Assembly (NCBI RefSeq): GCF_000182925.2
Contig: NC_026507.1
Span: 2,294,001 to 2,358,000, forward strand
DNA from: Neurospora crassa OR74A
Lineage: Eukaryota > Ascomycota > Sordariomycetes > Sordariales > Sordariaceae
Direction of reading: 5' to 3'
Length of the DNA: 64,000 bases
Both the position numbers and the translations under genes were made by a program. Within the stretch, counting starts at the first letter, position 1; each line of letters begins with the position of its first letter. Positions 22,437 to 36,430 of this stretch are shown one piece after another. Under the pieces are notes generated by a model. That model did no database searches, was not told the DNA's origin, and worked only from the letters and a program-made list of their open reading frames with translations.

Positions 22437-25400
22437 ATCTATTGAATTTAAGGCTAATATTATTTAATAGGATACCCAATATAAAATAGGTAAATTATAT
22501 TTATAAATATAATTCCTTAATTTAATATTTAAATATCTACTAATATATTATTCAATAGGATAATAAAGAGACTACTCGAATTTGCCTAGAGAGAGACTAA
22601 ATTCAACGAAATTATCGCCTTTGTAAGTGTAATTAAGAATAAAATATTATACCTACTCCCTTATTAACTATATTAATTACCTAACAATATCTTAGTTTAG
22701 AATTGGGCGCTAACGAGCCGGATCCCGCTCGATTTATATATTACTGCTATTATTTTATACTTTCTATTGCAAATTGCAACCCTACTATAAATTCCTATCA
22801 GTTTTATAATAGCAATAACCGATTCACTTACCCGATTTATTATATTATTCAATTAATTATAAACCGTAACCCAACTATAAATAATTATATTATATATAAT
22901 AATAATTAATAATTTATTTATCCGAATTACTATTACTCTCGATATAATAATAAATGTAACCCTATTATTAGAAACTATATACTTTATTAATTATCTACAT
23001 AATATAATCTTAATTTTTAATATAAAATCTATTATATTTACAATAGTATAGCCGACTATTTAAATTATATAATTTATAATTTTTTAGAACGGGACTACTA
23101 TCTATTATAATTAGGAAAACCTGGGGATTAAAATCGCCAAATTACTCCTAATCTCCTAATATAGTCTACCGATAATAATAATACTAATATTTAACCTAAT
23201 AAAGAAATACCCTACTTCTTCTACCCGGTATATAAATTAGTATAATAGCCTATTAATTGAAATCCTATTACTAGATTTTACATCGTATATATTTATACTA
23301 ATCCCAACTACAATATTTAAGAAGAAAATAAAATTTATTTTAATTATCTTTAAGACTTTTAGTAGTATAATTTGTTTAATATATACGGTATTGAACGTAA
23401 TTATTACAAATAATATTAGGAACTATTGTATAAAGACGAAGTAAATAATGATAATATTAATAACTTCTATTATTTTGATAATAATAATAATAACCTATTT
23501 CAAATTAGACCAGGCCTCCAAATATACAATCCTCTTAATAATTCAAACAATACCTTCAATATCGATAATTTTATATAAGACTATAGCCTTCTATAAACTT
23601 AGTCCTAGTCCTAGTCCTAATACTAACTTGGAGCTTTATAGTAAAGATGAGGCCGGCTACGGGGTCCTAGACTATTATAGTTACTTCGGCTTCCCGGTAC
23701 CTAATTCCCAGGTTTACCTAGTATTAAATTTAAATGCAACCCTATATTTAATAACGATATAACTACCCGGGCTATTATTAATACTAATTATCAATATATT
23801 CTTAATTATCAAATTGTATTAGATGCCGAAACTATAGAAGAATGCTAGTGTTGTAAAGAGAAATAATTTAATTTAAAGCTTATTAGAGTTACTAATTAGG
23901 ATATTTGTAAGCGGTGTCGGTGTATTGATACAGACCTCCGACCGGACGAGCCTTTTAAGTATACTACGGCTAGTAATATAGATTTTGGCACTTTTAGTCT
24001 TAATACTAAAGAGTATTAGTTACCCCCGCTTAATCAAATAGAGGAAATACTAATTATACGAATTTATATTTATATTAGTAAATTTTTACTTCTACTAAAG
24101 GTTTTATTGATATACTAACACTCCTTCTAGATATTTATACTTTTAGCCGCTAGTAACAAAAGTATAAGGGTTATTATATCAACTTCCTTCGTAATGTTTC
24201 TTACGTTTGCTGTTAATTGTTTAGACTACTAGAAGAAGTTAATATCGTTTTACTTCGGTTATAAAATACTTAAGACTACCCTAATATTAATTGTAAGGAA
24301 TTCAAGGTTAACCGCTATAAGATTAATATATAGTTTTAATTTCTAAAAGATTACTACCCCGGGTATTTAAATATTAATATCGTCCAAGAATTATTTAATA
24401 ACTTACTAGAGGATGGGGACGTTATAAATAATATAGCTAATATTCTGGTGGATAATATTATTATTAAGAATCTTAATATATTGTAAGAGGATAGACTTTA
24501 AGAAATTATAAAAAAAGTTAATGAAATAGAAGTTGGTATAGCCCCTAATATATTAGGTAGTGCTCTTAGGGATATCGATCAATTTAGAATACAATTTCGT
24601 AGGGATTAAATATTAGACCCCAATTTTCTACTAATCTAATTTCAAGATGTACCGGATGATTAATAACTACTACCTCCAAATCAAATACTATAATTTATAG
24701 GGCCTAAAGGATAGCTTATAGGCTAGTAGGAGGAACTTATAGGTTAATAATAAGAACCTATAAGCTAATAAGAAGAATATTTAGGTCCTGCTCCGCCTCT
24801 AGCTCTGGCTCCCCCGCCTAGACGCTACTATATTCAATAAGGCCTTCTACGTAGTTAACTAATTAACGAATTCTAGTGTAATTAAGTATTACTATTTTAG
24901 GCATTTCCCAATCTTTACTACCATAGTTAAATTAAATATTTTAATCCTCGTATAAGGAAAATTGAATATAATACCTATATCTAATATATAATATAGTAGT
25001 ATAATAATCGATTTACCTAGTACGAGAGATTTCGATATATTGCCTTCAACTCTCTAATACGTAGCTGAATATATAGCAAAAACGCTTTTTATATTCGAAA
25101 TACTAAATTCAATCCTAAAGCCTTCGTTAACTAACACCAATTCGAAGAATATTTCGAGGCTCAATCTAAAAAAGTATAAAGTCTTTTCAATTTAATTATA
25201 AAGTTTACTAATATAATTCAAAGTATAAGATCCTACTAGATTTAACGTTCCTATAAATTAACTATATATATTAACTTTCTGGGTATACTAGCTATATTTC
25301 TTACTTTTAATACTATTAATTTATATTAGGAAAATTTGGTAAAGTATATACCCAATTATAAGTAATAGCTAACTTCCAACGATGATAATCGTTGTTATAT

Positions 25401-28400
25401 ATCTAAGACCAATATTCTCAATAACCCTTATATTGCTATATATTATTTTATTCGGCGATTTAAACTCTTTAAAGAGTATATTTTAATACTGAAATTTAAC
25501 TTTAATAATGTATATTATTGTATAGAATCTAATGTTCGAAAGTATTAAATAACTAAAAGAAGTATAGTTTAGCGAGGGTAAAAATCTAGAAGGCCCACCT
25601 CCTAATACTGCTAATTAATATAAAGCCTAAAATTGGCCAATCCCTATTAGCCGACTTCCGGAATACTACAATAAACGTAGTAATACTTTAAATAGAAAAA
25701 TAGATGCCGTTAAACCCACTTTCGAAAAGTTTATAGCTATAATCAACTATATATAACAATATATTTATAGTAATACTTACTATCTTCGAATACGCTAGTA
25801 AGTCCGGGCCCTCCCCGGAGATTAGTAAATCCTAAACCTCGAACTCCCGGTACTTAAATAGAAGGTTTATTACTTCTATTTTGCTAAGAAGCTGTATAAG
25901 CACCCTCTATTTACTATTCGTATTAATCCTGATTTCTAATTATTTAACGGCCGAAGAAATAACAATATTCTCAACTAATACAATCCTTTTATTACGCTTA
26001 GGTGGATAGTTAATACAAATATCCAGCTATATACTAATATAAATATTATACTTAATTATATAGTTAAATATATTTCGAAGGCTAAGAAACGCACCAAATC
26101 TTATAATAAGATTGTAATAGAGATCATCCCTCAAATTACGGCTAGAAATCCAATTAAACAATTTGCAACTAAGTTTATAAATAAATTTATTACTAAAAGG
26201 GATTAGTCTGTTTAAGAAGTCTACTATTTACTATTAAACCTTCCTCTTTATAAAAGTTCCCGTATAGTAATTATAGTAAACTACCATCCTCGAAATAACT
26301 AAAGTATTATTATTTATAATTTTAAAGGAGGAAGAGTAGTAATAGTTGTAGTTAGTAGTAATAATAACGAAGATAAAGGTAGTATTTATATTAATACGGC
26401 TAACGAAGCTCGGTACACCCGGTTAATCTTTAGAAGTATATAAATTAAGAAGAATACTATATTCAAATATCCTTTTTTAAATTTATTACCAAATTCGATT
26501 GTACTAGCTTACGTCCCAAGCCTCTAATGGATTGTACTAAATAGAGGGTAATTAATTACTTCCCTATTTATGAATATAAAAATAATTAGCGAAATTTTAT
26601 TTGTATTGAACTTATATTGTATTATCCTTATTAATATCCGGCTAATATTTATATTATTAATAGTATTTACTATAAGGTATTGGAGGATGTTTATTTAGCT
26701 TATTATAAATAATATATTAACGAATTAGACTACCCTAATAATTATTACGGTAAGCTTCCTAATATTAAACTAAAAGAAGAGTTCGAGCCGCCTAATTAAT
26801 AAGAGGAGCTTAATAAACCTAGTTGGGAAGAGATTGCTAGAGATAACCCCAACCGCTATATTAATCCTAATAATAACGATTTCAATAGTAAAATTCTTAG
26901 CCGCCGTAATATCGATTTCAACTATAATTAATATAACAACTATATTAGGTTCTAGGAATTCCTTCCTTTAGCTACAGATTACTAAAAATCTTATTACAAT
27001 ACCTTTAACCTTCCTAATCTAAAGCTTATTATTTAACGAACTTACAATACTCTTAATATTGAATAATGTATAATATTTAATTAATTTATTAACTATTACT
27101 AAATTATTCTCAATAGTAATAGCCCTAGGTAATTATTTTTTTAAATTAATAGTTAGGGTAGTACTAGAAAATCTTATTTTATCCGACTATTATCTTACAA
27201 ATTTACTGAAATAGCCTCTATATATAACCTTCTAACTCTTATTATTTATATTATTCCTATTAGTATTATTACTAATAATATTAATAGTTATACCCTCTAT
27301 TCTTTTTTATAATTTCCTTTCGGTATTAGAAAATTAATTAATTTATAAAACGCTAATTTAACTAATATTTAAAATAAATTGCGATTTTACAAATATTTCA
27401 TTATTAATAAAAAGTTAATACTAGGTATAAGAACTATATATTATATTAATGCCCGCCTTCGCTAGGCTTTCGTAGAGAATTAAAGTAAGCGGTTCAGCGG
27501 TACCAATATCCTTCTTCTTAGGGATTTCTTCTAATTGGTACCTATTGGATAAAAGGCCTTATTCTACTAGAAACCCCTTAAATTCGCTAATAACCCTAAT
27601 ACTCCTCTTAAAACGCTTAGGGAAAATAATAATCCAGATCGGCTTCCCAATAAGACCGAAGAATAAAATAAGAGGTGCTTAAAGGGTAAGCTAGACTTAG
27701 TTTAATATAGTAGTCGAACCTATTACTTTAATTTTAATTTAGAGTATCAAATTAAAGTAAATTCTCTACTAACAAAGTACTAAGTAAGAAGACATTCGTA
27801 AAACTTTAGAAGGACTATATAATAATATCCCTACTATTTAAAATTAATGGATATTAACTAACTGTATTAAATTTAAATTATTTGTACCCGACTAAGCTGA
27901 ATTTAATAATACTCTACGAATCTACCTGATATATACTATAATTAATAAATATAACTTAAAGTATTTAGAATAGCTTGAGAGCCCTACTTTTATTATTAAA
28001 GCAATTAATAAGCCTGATAGTACTAAAAACGTTAAGTATACCGATACTAATAATTTATATAGTAAGTTTACTTACGTTAAGGGTAGTAGAATTATATTTA
28101 CTGAAAATTTATAGATTAAAGTTAGCTTTATTAATAGTTCGATTAATATAATTATTAATACTATATAGGACGGCGATTAAATATATAATATACAATATAT
28201 TATTCGATATTTATATACCTAGTATTATCTTTTTTTTGCTAACGCTATTTGTATTTATAGCCCCAAAACTGGTAATTCCCCTTTTATTATTATAGAGTAT
28301 TTTGATTACTATTAAGGATTTAACTACTTTAAAAATTTGGATTACCCTAATATTGAAGCCCCTGAATATATTATACCTATATTCTAATCTACTTGAAAAT

Positions 28401-29080
28401 TCTTAAAAGGAATTTATACTTATAAGAGAACTTAGTTCCCTTTAACTATTATATATACTGTTACTATATATAAAGCATAGGGTTAAATATTAAATAAGGT
28501 TATCTATAATATTTTAAAGAAGGACTTTGTAATTAGGCTCTTATATATAGCTATCTCCCGTACGCGCACTATCAATAGCATTATATTTAACGACAATTTT
28601 GAAATTAATATTCTACGTATAAGAAATACTAAGACTTATACGTACAGAGCTATAGATATAGCTAGACGTATATTTTAATAGTTACGTCCCGGTTATTTAT
28701 TACTATTATACTATATTTATAATCCGGGTAATCCTCTAACTATAAATTAAAGGCTCTAATTACCCTTAGGATTAAGTAATATTAATAACGATAATAATAA
28801 TACCGATAACGGCCGGCCGCTTCGGGGAAGAGAAATATATAGTAGACCCCGTAGTAAATCTATATTAAGAGCTAGTAATAGAACTAAATTAAAAATTAAT
28901 TTAATAATTAGTAGTATAGCAACTTCTAGTAGAGCTAATTTAAGAGGAAGGTTCTATAGAAGACCCTATAAGAGTATTAGTACTAGTGATAGACCGTCGT
29001 AGTTAAGAGGAGGATAGATTAGTAAGAGTAGAGTAAATTAGTAAGAACGATATAAATAAATAATTGTCCCTATAATAAAT
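22437..29080 (+). pseudogene. Helitron Rep/PIF1-like helicase, RIP-degenerate
   Basis: Long degenerate frame with the domain order of Helitron transposases, which replicate by rolling circle. First comes an Asn/Gln-rich region (22700-23700). A Cys-rich zinc-binding block follows, with EC-x-CC and CKRCR at about 23832-23925, then LPPLNQIEEILIIR (24025-24065). The Helitron-like N-terminal domain follows, including KGYYINFLRNV (24165-24200). The Rep region has NPYIAIYYFIRRFKLF (about 25420-25470), LRWIVNTNIQLYTN and IVKYISKAKKRT (25995-26095), and FINKFITKRDQSVQEVYYLLLNLPL (26175-26245). The PIF1-type helicase has Walker A reduced to STRKS (about 27154-27172), RLRQAF (27450), Walker B reduced to LLRDFFQLVPIG (about 27515-27550) and a C-terminal FPLTIIYTVTIYKA block (28435-28475). 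Termini (TC...CTRR) were not located. Confidence 0.85.
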
Positions 29081-29479
29081 AAATGTAATAATAAATAAAT
29101 TTTTATAATTTTCATTTCTCTCTTTCTTTTTTTTATTACTTTCATTAACTATCAACTATATTAATTATCTTTAAAGATAATAACCTTAAGTTCGAATAGC
29201 GCCTTAGCAATATATTAAAAGAAGAAGAAGAATATTACAATTTATCCGTTATTAAGTACCAACGTATTATTATTAGAGGTTGGGTCGGTACTAAAATAGT
29301 ATTACTAACCAAAGATAAACTTATTTATAGAAAGACTATTACTGTTAAGCTTCGTTTCTCTATCCGGTTAAAATAATATATTTCCCTCGTTATTAATTAT
29401 GATTCAAATTATTCTAATTCGGAATTTAGGTAGCTAAATCTTACTACCGGCTTAGAACCTTATTAATTACAAAGATTTA
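29081..29479 (+). pseudogene. Unrecognised degenerate frame left of the MULE; 18-bp palindrome
   Basis: Reads as EEEEYYNLSVIKYQRIIIRG... through few stops, and may continue at 42232 on the other side of the MULE, where a basic Gln/Arg-rich frame resumes. It could be a second gene linked to the Helitron or older host sequence. A perfect 18-bp palindrome ATTATCTTTAAAGATAAT lies at 29164-29181. I do not recognise the protein. Confidence 0.35.
29472..29479. repeat. Probable 8-bp target-site duplication, left copy, MULE
   Basis: AAGATTTA, against AAAATTTA at 42224-42231; the single G/A difference is a RIP-type transition. Eight to eleven bases is the usual size for Mutator-like elements. Confidence 0.6.
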
Positions 29480-29520
29480 GAGTTTACTTGCCGACACGCA
29501 CCAAAAACTTACAGGTACGC
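29480..29520 (+). repeat. MULE left terminal inverted repeat
   Basis: 41 bp containing CTTGCCGACACGCACC; its reverse complement is at 42183-42223 with one mismatch. It shows no RIP decay. Confidence 0.9.
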
Positions 29521-29724
29521 GCTTTTGGGATCTGACAGCTGACATATAAATTATCTCGTTTTGGGTGTAAAAATCGTGATTTTCAATGTCATAAAGTGGG
29601 TTAGCCTAGTAAATACCCTGTAAATGCCCTGTAAAATTTAGTCTTCAGCGGGCAAGTAAATTTGATAGCGCTAATTTAGTAATGCTTTTTATGGAGTTGA
29701 AGGGTTGCTCTACTCTACTCTAAT

Positions 29725-32270
29725 CTAAATACTCATATTTAACAGCTCAGAATTTACATCTAGTGGTAAATCAGATAGTTTAGAGAGGTCGTTAGAGAGC
29801 TTAGAGAGGAAGGAGGAATCTGATGATAACTCTATAGCTTTATTTCTATCCTTCTCCCCCCCCTCTCTCGCTATTTGCTCCCTTACTCTCGCCTCCCAAT
29901 ATTTCCCCAATTCGTTATCCTCCTTATTATCGTCAGCCACTTCAATATAATTACGTACCTCATCTTAAGCATCAAACTCTTTAATATTAGGCCCCTTCTC
30001 GTATTAAGAATAATTATAGCGTACTAAAGCTCGTATAGTACCTAGGTTACATAATTTACCCTTTAGCGCAATTAGTATACGTATATATATAATTTTACTT
30101 ACCCTAATTGGTGGGACGACGAATATAGGCTTATTAAATAACCCCCCTTACTTATATAGGCGGCCTTTAGGTATTACTCTAACAGTTGGCTTAAATTTAA
30201 GATATCTATCTACTATATCCTAATATAATATTTAATATAGGAATTACTCGGGGTATAAATAATAACTTACATATTATTAACGTAAGTACTAAGATAAATA
30301 GTAAGCTTCCTTAATTACTAAGGCCGTTTTACCCTCCTTCAATAACACCTCTATTTTATAGGCACAAGGTAATCCATACTAAACTCTAAAACTCCCTATA
30401 CAAGGCTTAAAAGGGGTACTAGGGAGCCTTAACCGTATAAAGGGCAATATTATATTAAATTTATAGTATTAACAATCTGTAAAATTAAGTACCTACGCAA
30501 ATAATTTATACAAGCAATTACCTATCTATTCGCAATTAACCTACTTTATACGTATACGGCTATTATATTTTACTAATAAATCAATATATACCTTATAATA
30601 GTAATTTACATACTAGAAATAAACTTTATAAAACTCAACTAACCTACTACGAACTAATAAACCGTAACCCTTAAGGGAATTATTATTAGCTTTATTTAAT
30701 AATATTATCTATTGCCCTTAATTAAAGTAATTCTTCGTAAGGTAGCCAGCCTATTCCTCTTTACAAGGTAAAAACTTCTCTTTAATCTATAAGACTACAT
30801 CTTCCTATATACCCCCAAATTAGCGATATAGAATAGACTAGGTATAGGTAAATTCTATAATATTAGAGGAGTAGACTATATATTGCTATAGAAAGAATAG
30901 TACGGACCTTATATTAGCGACCTTATTTAGTAAGGAATTAAATCCTACTTTAATTCTAATAATTATTATAACTCGGGTATTACGTTACTTTAAATCCTTA
31001 AAATCCTCTTTATTACATTACTCCAACTCTACATTATTACTAAGGGAAGCAAAGCACTCGTATACCTAATCTTTTTTAAGGTAGTCAATAACGTTATAAT
31101 TAATATACTATATATAATATTATTATTATATATTAAGGAAGGTCTTATCAATTATACTAGTAAATGGGGGGTTACCGTCAATTATAACTACTACCAGGTA
31201 AGGGATCTTGAACCTATTAGCTCCCTCTTTAATATACTAGATTAAAAAGTTGAACCCCTCCTCCCTCTCGTTATTAAATATTACTTAAAAGATTAGTATA
31301 GAGGTTCTCTCTAGGGTAAGGACTACTCCCTAAATATAAGGGAAATAGTAATAGTTAGTCTTATACGTAATGTTAATAAGAATAGTATATAGGAACCTCA
31401 TCCATATCCGACGCTACTAGTTAATTGACTAGAATACGTAGCGTAATATATCCTTACCGTCACCTTTAAAATTCAAATAAATATAATAGAGAACTTTATT
31501 ATTATAATCCTTATTCAACTACTTAATAAATAACTATATATTATTGTACCCTTGCCTTATATTATAGTGTACTATCTGGCGTATATTATCGAAGTCGCTA
31601 TAAGTCTAAGGAATCTTAAAGTATTTTTCTTTAACTATAGCGAAAATTGTCTATATTATAAGGTCCTATTGTAATAAAAGGCCTTTAAGGAAGCTATTCG
31701 CTTCCGGGTTAACCTTACAATTCTATACCTTAGTATAAAATATAATATAGCCTTCTAAAGTACGTAATAGAGGGTAGCCTTCGTATATTAAATTTATAGC
31801 CCGGGTAGTCTACTTCTATTCTATACGCTTTTTAATTTAGAGTACTACTTTAAAGGGATAATAATATACCTTCTTTTATAATATAGAGCGCCTTTTTAAA
31901 TTCTTATTAATAATAATGAATAGGCGGGTTTCTATATAATTACAATAATATACTAATTTAATAATAGTACCGTCACCCTCGTAGCCCGGCTTCTTAAATT
32001 TCTAAGTACATTAGATAACAATACTAAAGTAATGGCAACGATAGAAGTTAATAAGGTAGGCGAATAGTTTATTATATTCGTCAATAGGGTCGAGATAAAG
32101 GAAGGGATCGTCTACTAGAATAGTCTATATAATTTTAGGATCGAAGGAGGCGTTGGAAGCGAAGGTCGAAATAGAGGAGTATAACGAATGCAACGAGCGT
32201 AACGAATATAACGAGTACGATGTACGACGAGGGCGCTTGGTAGAGGGCATTTATAGCAGTCGATTAGTAT
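29725..32270 (-). pseudogene. MULE transposase, degenerate
   Basis: The minus-strand frame starts near 32270 and ends at a stop at 29725-29727. The N-terminal part (32060-31860) resembles the FAR1/WRKY-type DNA-binding region (FYRCHYFSIVI... with YYCN). The catalytic region reads ILINITYKTNYYYFP (about 31400-31350), corresponding to the LLLDCTYKTNxYxxPL block with the first catalytic Asp changed to Asn. It continues with NEREEGFNFLIQYIKEG (31270-31220) and VVVIIDGNPPF (about 31195-31160), holding the second Asp. The C-terminal 72 codons (29725-29940), KYWEARVREQIAREGGEKDR and a Ser/Leu-rich end, are almost free of RIP and remain open. It would bind the terminal repeats and excise the element. 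Confidence in the family is good; the start is uncertain. Confidence 0.82.
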
Positions 32271-32463
32271 AAAAATTAATTGAATACAACGATTAAACGT
32301 ACGTTAAGGTAGTAGATTAAATAAATATAGATAGTATAGATAGGTGTAGTATAATTGCATACAGTATAATTGCATGCAGTACAATATAAAGTACTAGCAC
32401 AGAGTATAGGTGCAAATAGCCGTATAAAAGAGCGTAAAAGAAATAACTAAGTTAGAGTCGAGG

Positions 32464-32468
32464 TTATT
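32464..32468. repeat. Target-site duplication, left copy, Copia 2
   Basis: TTATT, identical to 42080-42084; five bases is the Copia norm. Confidence 0.85.
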
Positions 32469-32643
32469 TATTAGTGGGTCTCTGGCATTCACTGAGCACA
32501 GCATTCACTGGGCCCAGACCCCACTCTATGCCCTACCCAGACCGCACCATATCTAGCCTTCCAGACTCTACCAGTCTCCCTCTCTCTCCATAGCACACTC
32601 AATTAACCACATTCAACTGCTTGATTTCGTTGGTGATCTCACA
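32469..32643 (+). repeat. Copia 2 left LTR
   Basis: 175 bp, from TATTAGTGGG (original TGTTGG with a RIP G-to-A) to GATCTCACA. Confidence 0.92.
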
Positions 32644-32655
32644 GGTTATGAGCCC
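32644..32655 (+). promoter_or_regulatory. Primer-binding site, half initiator tRNA-Met type
   Basis: GGTTATGAGCCC directly abuts the LTR, the same as in Copia 1. Confidence 0.82.
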
Positions 32656-32689
32656 TCTCTAACCTTCCCTGTGATCGCATTTTAACGAG

Positions 32690-33950
32690 CGCATCCTCAA
32701 AGCGCATCGTCGGCTTTAATCGCTAACTTCAATAAGGCGCTACAATACCGGGTTAAAAGAAGCAACGCGACCTTCATCGACTTAACGACTCGCCCGCTCG
32801 CCCACAAGCTAGCCTCGCTATATGAAGATTCTCGCCAATACTTGTTATTTAATAACCCCTCCCTCGAATTAGTTATTAATTTATCTATTGAATTAGTTAT
32901 TGGTTTATTTATTATCGAATTAAGCGATTTATTTAAATTAATTAACGGTTAATCTAACGACTACCAACTTCCTTCTTCTCAATATATTGAACCCTCCTAT
33001 ACCTACGACGACTATTAGCTCGTTGCTAGTTCCCTTCCTCGGCGATTAGAATATCGCCGATTAGTAATAGGGATTTATAGCTGAATTCGATTACTTCTAG
33101 CTCGTTGACTACGTTTTTAAGATAGTCCTAGAGCCCGATAAAGCGATTAAGTCCGAGAAGTATAACACTTAGTAGATTAGACGTACTAACGCTAATAAGA
33201 TTCTACTCTCTACCTTTAAGAATACCAACGTTACTACTACTTTAAATATTAATAGTTGGGATAGAACTAGTAGAGACCTTAAAGTTACATATAATCTTAT
33301 TCAATTATATATCGCCCGTATTACTAACGAAGCTTATAGCGAAGTCTTTATTAAGTACCTAATTATTAAGCATAGTAATTTTAATACTATAGCTTCCTTC
33401 CTTACTCGTTATACCTTACTACGTAAGTATATTAAAGATGTAAAGTTTAAAATCGATAATAACTTCGAAGTTACTTTTCTTTATAATACTATAAAGATTG
33501 CCTACTCTATTAATGCTAGACACTAGGCAGCCGCTTTAGAAGTTAAAGAGTTGGATATTGGCACCTTCCTATCGAAGTTTGGTAATATTAGTAATATTGA
33601 ATCTTATATTAGTATTAATATTAATATTTAAAGGTCGGTTAATAATAATAATAATATTAATAAGAATAATAATAATAGTAATTCGGCCGATAAGAAGAAG
33701 GATAATAATAAAAGAGTCAATTGTACTAATTGCGATAAGAAGATTTACCTTACCTAGAAGTACGTTTTTTATAGTTATTACGTTAGTAAGAAGGCTAATA
33801 TTTGCTGGGTTTGTTTTTTTGAGAAGGCGCTTAATACTTAGAAGCTTAAGAAGGAAATTATAGCTAAGAAGGTAGCTAACGTTAGTACTAGTGCTTTTGC
33901 TAATAATACTTCAACCAATTTTACTATTCCCGCTACTATTATTAATTTTG
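32690..33950 (+). pseudogene. Copia 2 gag, degenerate
   Basis: Colinear with Copia 1 gag. Landmarks are FLYNTIKIAYSIN (about 33477-33515), the Asn-rich linker (about 33640-33680), and a decayed zinc knuckle VNCTNCDKKIY (about 33717-33750), which keeps two cysteines that Copia 1 partly lost. It is interrupted by many TAA/TAG at former Gln codons. Confidence 0.75.
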
Positions 33951-34517
33951 CTTTATTATATAGAGGTGGAATATTTATAAGTATATTGGGTATAGGTAGT
34001 AGTATAGATTTTTGTTAGAGCCCCTAGCCGATGCCGTTGAGTGTGTTAATTGTATTTAGAGTAGTAGTTAATTAATTAATTATTTTTAATTACAATTTTA
34101 ATATGCCTATAGTGATTTAGTTAAAGACTAATAGGTTCTGAGGTAATATCGATAATTAAATAGTATTTGAGATTTGGTTATTTACGATTCTGGTTGTGCA
34201 AGTAATATTTTTAACTACTTTAAATAGTTTATAGATATATAGCTACTTCCCTATTTAGTAGTTTATATTATTAGTAATGGGACTTCGATTTACGCTTACT
34301 ATATTAGCACTGTTGAGTTAACTATGGCTACTTTAAATAATATAATTATTAAGGTTAGAATTAAGGATTGTATTTATAGTCCCTCTACCCTAGTAAATCT
34401 ATTGATTATAAGAGGTCTTCTTGATAATGGTATAGTCTGGGATATGAAGTCCAATTAGATATTAGCGTACGGTAAAGTTACAATTTAATATAAATAGATT
34501 AATAACCTTCTAGTCCT
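33951..34517 (+). pseudogene. Copia 2 protease region, cut by LINE 2
   Basis: Matches Copia 1 8981-9517, including YIGNGTSIYAYYIST-type sequence at 34265-34310 and IVWDMKSN near 34430-34455. The frame stops at the LINE 2 insertion (duplication 34503-34517) and resumes at 38077. Confidence 0.75.
34503..34517. repeat. Target-site duplication, left copy, LINE 2
   Basis: TAACCTTCTAGTCCT, identical to 38062-38076. Confidence 0.88.
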
Positions 34518-36430
34518 TTACGCAGGCAGCCGAAGAGTTCAACCTCCTGCCGGAGGGCTAAATGGGCAACCGGGCAGGCCGTTCGATAGAGTTTGCAGTC
34601 CGGGTAGTTACCGATACGGTGTATACGGCCTGGAAACTCGGAGCCGTAATGTCCCTTATACTCCTTAATTTAAAAGGAGCGTTCGATAGAGTTAATTATA
34701 GGTAGCTTCTATATACCCTATGGGAAATGTAGTTCCTAATATGGATTATTAGGTGGGTAGCGAGCTTCGTCGCCGATAGGAGGGGTTCCCTCTTCTTCGA
34801 CGACGAGACGTCCCGCCCTTACGTAATTATTGCTGGTATATTGCAAAGCTCCCCCTTCTCTCCTATTCTATTTATTTTCTTTATTACCCTATTATATTAG
34901 AAGTTAGTAGTAATCCCGAATATAATTACGGTCGGCTTTATAAATAATACTAATATTATAGTAGTAGTCCGTATTATTGAAGAGAATTGCCGGATATTAT
35001 AAGTAGTGTAGGAGGTATATTTAGAATAGGTAGGGGCGAGAGGTATGGAGTTCGAAGCGATTAAGATGGAATTAATGTATTTTACGCGGACGAGGGTACT
35101 AAGGACGGAAACTCTCTAATTTAGGGATATTGTACTTTAACCGACGGAATCGATATAATTCCTAGGGGTATGGCTGGACTATAAATTTAATTATAGGGTT
35201 TACGCGGAAGTAGTAAAATAAAAAATAATAATCTAAATAAATATATTTATAAGATTAGTAGTAAAGATATAGGGTTATTCCTTTATTTGGGTAAGGGAAA
35301 TATATATTAAATATATTTGTAGTATTATTGTATATAGAGCCTTAGTATTTTATTAGTTAATTGAAGTCGATGGGAAATTACGAGGGATTGTAATTGGGCT
35401 GGCGAAATACTAAATTAAGTATTTGAAAGTTATTGCCGGGGCGTATAAAATTATACTAGTAAGAAATTTAGAGACGGAAATATTCTGTCCGCCGCTCGAC
35501 CTCTACTTTAATAAGAGGGTCCGAACCTTCGAGGAAAGGTTTGCTTGGACGGACTAAGTTTGGTTTGTATAGAGGATAGTAGCTTGGGTTTTTAATTGTA
35601 TTTAGGTACGACGATTGAGAGGTTGGTTATTTACCAATAAATTAGAAAGTAGTATAGTTAAAGTATAATAAGCCGAGGAATAGGCGTTGATAGAGAAATT
35701 ACTAGTAATAGTAGCCGGTCCTCCTCTAGATTTAGGGACTTTACTACTGCTATTATAAGTCTTAGAATTAATAGCTATTAATTAGGAAGAGTAATTAGAA
35801 GATATAATAAATTGGGAATAGGTATTATATTATAATTACTATTTAATAGTAGTAGCGGCGAAATTAAGGTAATAGTACGAATTTACTATTGCCGACTTTA
35901 CTTTTAAATTTAATAAAGAGGCTATTTAGTAATATATAATTAGTATGAAAAAGAAGAAGGGAAGATGTTGAAAATTAGGAGAAGATGAAGAAGAATTATA
36001 TTTATTAATTAAAACGAAGAGTTCCTTCTTTATTTAAGTTAGGATAGAAGTTATTAGCCTCCGGACTTTCTTTTATAGGAGGAAAGTACTAAATGTTTTA
36101 ACCCCTATTTACGCTTACGGATTTGAGAAGGAAACTTTCGCTTATATTATCTTAAATTATTTTAATATAAATACTAACTTTTAGAATAATTTAGAAATTT
36201 GGCTATTAATAAAGGAGGAATTTTAGGAATTCTTAGACGATGGAGTTAAAGTTAAAAGAATTCTATTGTAGGTATTGAGGTTGGGGAGGTTGAGAGAGTA
36301 TTATTTAGTAATTAAATTAGAAGAGGAGTAGTATAAAGAGATTGCGAGGTATTTTTAAGAAGAATATAGAATATTAATAATATTAGAATAGAAGGATAGG
36401 AGCGGGGAGAAGACGATTGTATTAATTATA
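34518..36430 (+). pseudogene. LINE 2 reverse transcriptase fragment
   Basis: EFNLLPEG, GNRAGRSIEF, ITDTVYTAWKLGAV (34530-34640) and KGAFDRVNY (about 34673-34700) are nearly intact, as is FVADRRGSLFFDDETSRP (about 34765-34815). The catalytic FADD reads FINN at about 34935-34950, already inactivated. Its upper half is the best-preserved protein segment in the window and is useful for placing the family in the Tad1 clade. Confidence 0.9.

Noticed and set aside
23448-23762. 104-codon hydrophobic frame
   Set aside because: Out of frame with the Helitron reading frame, which here is Asn/Gln-rich and continues into the zinc-binding block; the Ile/Leu-rich look comes from AT-rich codons.
29164-29181. 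18-bp palindrome as the Helitron 3' hairpin
   Set aside because: It is AT-rich and not followed at the expected distance by CTRR, so I could not accept it as a Helitron terminus.
33558-33863. 101-codon Ile/Leu-rich frame in Copia 2
   Set aside because: Shifted frame over gag; the gag frame is recognisable by comparison with Copia 1.
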